Shown piece by piece: positions 59,945 to 64,000 of a DNA stretch of 64,000 nucleotides (position 1 is the first letter of the stretch; each line of letters begins with the position of its first letter). This DNA is from Phylloscopus collybita (Eukaryota > Chordata > Aves > Passeriformes > Phylloscopidae), in contig JAJNNQ010000008.1 in assembly GCA_027886175.1 (NCBI GenBank), positions 4,247,501 through 4,311,500 of the forward strand, given 5' to 3'. The translations under genes and the position numbers were made by a program. The notes below the pieces were generated by a model. That model searched no databases. It was not told the origin of the DNA and saw only the letters and a program-made list of their open reading frames with translations.

Positions 59945-62211
59945 CTGCAAAACACAAGGATGGAATTAATCAACACAGGGGGTTTACTGTAGGTTTGTTT
60001 GGATTTTTTTAACAGATGAGAAGACGGCTTTCCCTCACTGATAACAACGGGGACACACAGTCACACTTTCCTCAGGCCAGCACAAAGGGGCAGGAATTAG
60101 CAAGGGATAGGCCTGAGCACACAGCACAGCCCAAAGAGAAGTATGGAAAACCCCTTGTGAGCAGCTGCAATTAGCTGTCCTTCCAGCTCAGCACCATGCA
60201 GTGGTTGGTGTTGGGTTAGGGTCATCTTAGAGCAATAAAGGCATCCTGCTTCCTCAGTGTGGCTTTGCCAATGTCCCTAATGATAGTTTGGTGTTTTCAC
60301 TTCAGCCAGGGCTGATTCCCTGTGCCAGGGTCTGCTGAGGAGGTGCTGGTGGGAAATGGAAGCACACAGATGTGACACTCAAGTAGTTTCTCGGGCACAT
60401 TTCCCACATGGGATTAACTCACAGACCCCTACTTCCAGTTCAGTACTTGTCTGAGAGAAAAAGCTACAAATAAATGAACAGCCCGGTGATTATGGTCATG
60501 GCAAGGGTAAATAAAGGTTAATGTGTGAGGTCTGGAACTGGGGGACTTGTTAGCATAAAAAGGAAGGTCAAAGCAGGATCCTGAAACACAAAGCCAGGCA
60601 AATCCATATGGGAAATAAGGGCCAAACTGCCTGCTGAGGTAGCTGATTGAAGGATGCAAAGGGCCCGTGGAGCAGGAGTCTGGGACACTTACCCTCGGCA
60701 GAGGGGCGTTGGGAAGGGTCAAAGGCCCGGCACTGCTCAATGACTTTCCTCAGGTCTCCAGGACAGTCTTCCCCAAGAGGGTCCCAGTAATGGTGATTGC
60801 AGGTTTTCTCCACGATCTCCTCAGGAGTGCAGCCTAGACAAGAAGTGCAAACAGGAGAGTCAGGATGGAACTCTGCTGCCACAGGAGGGTGCTGGGGAGG
60901 AAACCCAGCACTAAGCCTTGCCAAGAGCCTGCCTGCAGCCTTTGGCAGGGAGAAGCCAGCAGGGAAGTGACCCAAACTCCCTCTGCAATGAATCCCACCG
61001 TATTCGGCATGACCCTGTTGGGCTCCAGTAGAACAAGATGTGTTTATGCTTAAATGCACAGGACCATCCAATAGAAACAAAAATTATTTGCATGTGGTTT
61101 AAGCAGGTTGCTTTACTATGAGCTGTACTTTACTATATTGGAGTTTCAGGAGAAGTTGTGAAGCTGTCATGCAGAGTCAGGAACGCCAGGCACTGCCACT
61201 GGCATGGGATGCTCAGGGAAGGCACAGGGAGCATCCAGTGCCAGACAGCAATCACACTGTGCCGTGTGGCTTGTACACAGGGAACCAGATGCTTCTGTCT
61301 CACCTTCAAATGGGATTTTGGAGGTTGCAATCTCTGCCAGAACGATCCCAAAGCTGGAAGGAGACAAGCAAGAGTCTCAGTATTCATCCCACCATGTATT
61401 CCTCCCTCCTAATGGAGAGGACTGTTGGGCTATGCCAACTGGAAGCACCTGCTCGTGTGTCTGATTAAACCTGGCCTCCTTCCACAGCTCAGCAGCTGCT
61501 CTGCCAGACACATGCCTGCTCACAGGCATCTCCTGGGAGGGACAGACACACCTGTATATTTCACAGGGCCTCTTGTAAGGGTAGTTAATGTCTTTCAGGT
61601 TCTCTGGAGCAATGTAAGCCAACATAGAGACTTGTTTCCAGTCCTTCTTGGCTTTCCTCTTGATGGATGATTCTGTTTCACACAGCTCAAATCCTGACAG
61701 CTGATTGAGAGAATGAGAGAGAGAAAAGGAGAAGTAGAAACCTGTGGTGCAGCTAGGGACTGCCTTGAGATGGAGGGAACAGAGCAAGATGCCCTGGGCA
61801 GTAAAGGCTAGTGTGCAGATGTGTGTGCTGCCCAGAACAGGTCTCGCAATAAAACCAGAAGTGAAGGCAGGTGAATAGCCCCAGCTTCAGCTCATTCCAG
61901 GATGGATGCTTTAGGAACGCTCACTTTGCTGCTGATAACACCAAGATAGGGAGGTTTAAGTGCCTAAAGTCATAGGGGAGATGACACTACCCCATTTTAT
62001 CCTGGACCATCACAATTCCCTTCCGTGTTGGTGGAGGGAGACATCCACAAAATCATTTAAAACTCCCAAAAGCATCTCCAAGTGTGGTGCTTACCTTCAC
62101 ACAGTAATCCCCAGCCACCAGGAACTTGCTACTGCAGATGCAGCCATGGAGTCGGGACTTTTCCCCTGTCTGGTGCAACCTGCAGATGGATGGAACAAAT
62201 GGCAACACATC

Positions 62212-62258
<47 letters not shown>

Positions 62259-64000
62259 CTGGCCCATCCTACCTCGGCACTCCCTCCTGCCATGAAGGGA
62301 ATGACTGACATGCATCCAGCCAAGCCAGCAGCTCTCTGCCTGTCTTGGTGGATCAACCCTGCCAAGCCACCCTTTCCTGCAGATGCTGGAAGAGCTGCTG
62401 TGGGCAAAGCAACAAGCCTTGTGGGTGAGCAGGACCTGTAAGGAGAACTGGCCATGCTGTAGGGTACTTCCAAATCTGCCCTGTGGATCTGGGGAAAGGG
62501 ATTTCCCCCTTCCAGGCCTTTGCAGGCTTGAAGCCAGATGTAGGGGACAGTGTCCAGGGTAGATGGGAGCTACTGAATCCAAATCCATTAACTACCCTGT
62601 CACCAGCCTCCCATCCTAGTGTCCCAAGGTAGTGTCACTGGGAATCAGTGTGTCTAACAGGACACCAAGGCTTATTCTGTGATACCAGAAGCTGCACTCA
62701 GCTTTTGCATCATCAGGTGGAGTTACTCACTGATGTGTACAGGTGCTCACCTGTAGAGGCCTCTGGCGGCTCCCAGGGCCATCCGGATGCGGATATCCCA
62801 GGAGAGGTGCTGCTGCTTGTTCAGCACATCCCGCAGTGTCCCATGCTTACAGTACTCCATGATGATGGAGAAGCAGGGGCTCCCATCTGCAAGGCAAAAG
62901 CATCCTGTCCTGTGCCACCCCTTGGGAGGGGACCACAACAAAGCATGTGCCACCAGCTCGGACTGGGGATGGCAGGGGAGGAAAAGGGTGACATTAATGT
63001 GACACCCCTACCGTTCTCCTCAATGCAGATCCCGTACATGCGCAGGATGTTTGGAGACTCAAACTTCTTCAGGGTCTGAACCTCCTTCTCAAAGATGTCT
63101 CTCACCTTGCTGTGGAAATGGACAGCATGGTGAGATCCCTGGAGCAAGGTATGACAGAGTGCTGTGCCACCCTGCTGGGGCCACGCTTGTTCCCACACAG
63201 GACAACTCACGCTGGGTCAGTGGTCAGTGGCCTCTTGAAGGTTTTGATGGCAACAGGGTACTTGAGGTACTCGCCCTCATAAAGGTCATAGCTCTCTGTG
63301 TCCTGCAGGTGCCTGTGGAAAGTGAGGTGGTCTCGCTTGATCTCAGTGATGTCTTCTCTTTTACCAACGTTGACCTTCTTCAAGCCTGCTCCCACCATGC
63401 GCCAGAAGGGAACAAGGGACACATTAGGCAGGGCTAGGGGGGAAAGGACGCAGTGCCCAGGGCGCAGGTAGTGTGACACCGACTTACGCTCCATCTCACG
63501 AATGACTTTGTTCAGCTCGCTTTGCATCCAGTCCACCTTGCTCTCCATGCACTCCCTGTCCATGTAGATCTCCTCAACCACATCTTTGGGCTCCTCAGTA
63601 CCTAGGGAGTGAAACAAACAGAGGTTGGGCCACTGGATGAACAAGCATGACTGTGTGGTTTGTTTTTTTCATGGTTTAAATGTCCCTTTAGCTCTTCATG
63701 GCCATGGCCATCAAGCCAGAGCTAGGCAGCAGCTGGAGAGAGAGCCAACCACCTGTTGCAGAAAAAGAGTGTTTGCTAAATGTACTCACTTGCAATCACC
63801 TGGTCCAAGAAAGCTCTGTCATCTCTCAGGTCCTCAGCATCCTGCCTGCGACATGTCTTTGACTGGAAAGCTTCCAGGAAAGCCTGCTTCTGCTCTGCCT
63901 GCAGTAGGAGCGAGAGCCCCTGGGCAACGTCCTCCAGGCTTTCATTCACCCAGACAAACTCCTCACCAGTACTTCGGGCTCGCAGGAACTTCTGGATCCA
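59892..64000 (-). CDS. MLKL: MLKL - mixed lineage kinase domain-like pseudokinase (partial, last 403 residues)
   Basis: MLKL is the membrane-permeabilising executioner of necroptosis: an N-terminal four-helix bundle, a two-helix brace and a regulatory pseudokinase domain. Ten exons are present: 64000-63790, 63601-63488, 63385-63211, 63109-63012, 62886-62751, 62179-62095, 61700-61552, 61353-61304, 60833-60693 and 59944-59892. All phases agree, with no stop or frameshift. Missing upstream: roughly the first 70 residues and the start. Fragment residues 1-108 are the last bundle helix and brace; about 130-403 are the pseudokinase. The beta-3 Lys is kept (PVAIK, K156), as is a probable alpha-C Glu (E176), but the HRD motif reads HGC (256-258), the metal-binding Asn is Lys263 and DFG reads GFE (276-278), so catalysis is not expected. 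[10 protein letters not shown] and [15 protein letters not shown] match the mammalian C-lobe. No canonical poly(A) signal was found after the stop. Confidence 0.94.
59945..60692 (-). other. MLKL: MLKL last intron
   Basis: 748 bases with GT-AG ends; no repeat or gene recognised. Confidence 0.85.
60693..60833 (-). CDS. MLKL: MLKL exon (C-lobe)
   Basis: Encodes [20 protein letters not shown] and [20 protein letters not shown], then SQRPSAE; very close to human [22 protein letters not shown]. Confidence 0.95.
60834..61303 (-). other. MLKL: MLKL intron
   Basis: 470 bases; nothing recognised. Confidence 0.85.
61304..61353 (-). CDS. MLKL: MLKL short exon (C-lobe)
   Basis: 50 bases encoding [17 protein letters not shown]. 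The acceptor is TTCCAG and the donor GAAG|GTGAGA. Confidence 0.93.
61552..61700 (-). CDS. MLKL: MLKL exon (GFE and activation loop)
   Basis: Encodes [20 protein letters not shown] and [20 protein letters not shown], with EIYS completed across the next junction. This is the activation-loop exon; mammalian RIPK3 phosphorylates MLKL here. Confidence 0.94.
61701..62094 (-). other. MLKL: MLKL intron
   Basis: 394 bases. A (GAGA)-type purine/pyrimidine run next to the acceptor forms its polypyrimidine tract. Confidence 0.85.
62095..62179 (-). CDS. MLKL: MLKL exon (pseudo-catalytic loop)
   Basis: 85 bases encoding [20 protein letters not shown] and [12 protein letters not shown] stands where active kinases have HRD. 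The acceptor lies only 33 bases from a (CAT)15 repeat in the preceding intron. Confidence 0.93.
62180..62750 (-). other. MLKL: MLKL intron with ATG/CAT microsatellite
   Basis: 571 bases. Apart from the trinucleotide repeat at 62212-62256, nothing is recognised. Confidence 0.85.
62212..62256 (+). repeat. (ATG)15 microsatellite
   Basis: Fifteen perfect ATG units on the plus strand, (CAT)15 in the MLKL sense. It creates spurious open frames with Asp, Ile or Ser runs on both strands. Confidence 0.97.
62751..62886 (-). CDS. MLKL: MLKL exon (hinge)
   Basis: Encodes [20 protein letters not shown] and [12 protein letters not shown], with the hinge MEYC as in human MLKL. Confidence 0.95.
63012..63109 (-). 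CDS. MLKL: MLKL exon (alpha-C region)
   Basis: Encodes [20 protein letters not shown] and [13 protein letters not shown], almost identical to human [17 protein letters not shown]. Confidence 0.95.
63211..63385 (-). CDS. MLKL: MLKL exon (start of pseudokinase N-lobe, beta-3 Lys)
   Basis: Encodes [18 protein letters not shown], then [20 protein letters not shown]. The acceptor GGAGCAG has a weak pyrimidine tract but is the only one keeping phase. Confidence 0.88.
63488..63601 (-). CDS. MLKL: MLKL exon (brace helix)
   Basis: Encodes [20 protein letters not shown] and [18 protein letters not shown], a charged helical segment like the human brace. The acceptor is CCCTAG and the donor GAGC|GTAAGT. 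Confidence 0.92.
63790..64000 (-). CDS. MLKL: MLKL exon (four-helix bundle end / brace), cut by window edge
   Basis: Reads [40 protein letters not shown] and [17 protein letters not shown]. This corresponds to human LSDVWKELSLLLQVEQ and DADEDRRAFQML. The donor GCAA|GTGAGT leaves one base. The exon's 5' end is outside the window. Confidence 0.92.

Noticed and set aside
62082..62588. Open frames with Asp, Ile, Met or Ser runs around 62.2 kb
   Set aside because: Created by the (ATG)15 microsatellite in an MLKL intron.
1..64000. CRISPR arrays, operons, prokaryotic mobile elements, endogenous retroviral genes, tRNA or rRNA genes
   Set aside because: None seen. The sequence is vertebrate chromosomal DNA, and the only transposon family recognised is CR1.

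Overview
The window reads as vertebrate nuclear DNA, almost certainly from a bird. The only recognisable interspersed repeats are CR1 LINE fragments, with their typical 3' ends (runs of the ATTCTATG type) and relics of the reverse-transcriptase C-terminus. There are no mammalian SINEs. Introns are fairly short with standard GT-AG boundaries. Gene order and orientation match human 16q23 (GLG1 - RFWD3 - MLKL, all on the minus strand); FA2H would be expected just beyond base 64000.

Layout: bases 1-28328 are one stretch of GLG1 intron 1, with no exon that I can recognise. GLG1 coding exon 1 (signal peptide and start of the first Cys-rich repeat) is at 28329-28640. It sits in a CpG island (about 28050-29270) that also serves as upstream region for a gene on the opposite strand. 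That gene, 29280-29945 (+), is an uninterrupted ORF for a 221-residue, Lys/Glu/Asn-rich protein made of about 29 heptads, followed 42 bases later by AATAAA. I do not recognise it, and it is the best candidate here for something undescribed. From 30.0 to 35.7 kb is intergenic sequence with a CR1 copy.

RFWD3 (E3 ubiquitin ligase of the Fanconi/RPA pathway) is complete: twelve coding exons between 56487 and 37237 join in phase to 747 codons, preceded by a probable noncoding exon 1 ending at 58655 in a second CpG island. That promoter carries five ATTGG (inverted CCAAT) boxes and, further upstream, a G-rich minisatellite containing a perfect G-quadruplex motif. MLKL (necroptosis executioner pseudokinase) follows within about 1.2 kb. 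Ten exons from 64000 down to 59892 encode the last 403 residues; the N-terminal part of the four-helix bundle lies outside the window.

The three known genes do unrelated jobs (Golgi sialoglycoprotein, DNA-repair ubiquitin ligase, cell-death effector) and look neighbourly by conserved synteny rather than by shared function. Exon boundaries were assigned by reading splice signals, checking phase continuity across every junction, and comparing with remembered human protein order; no alignment was run.
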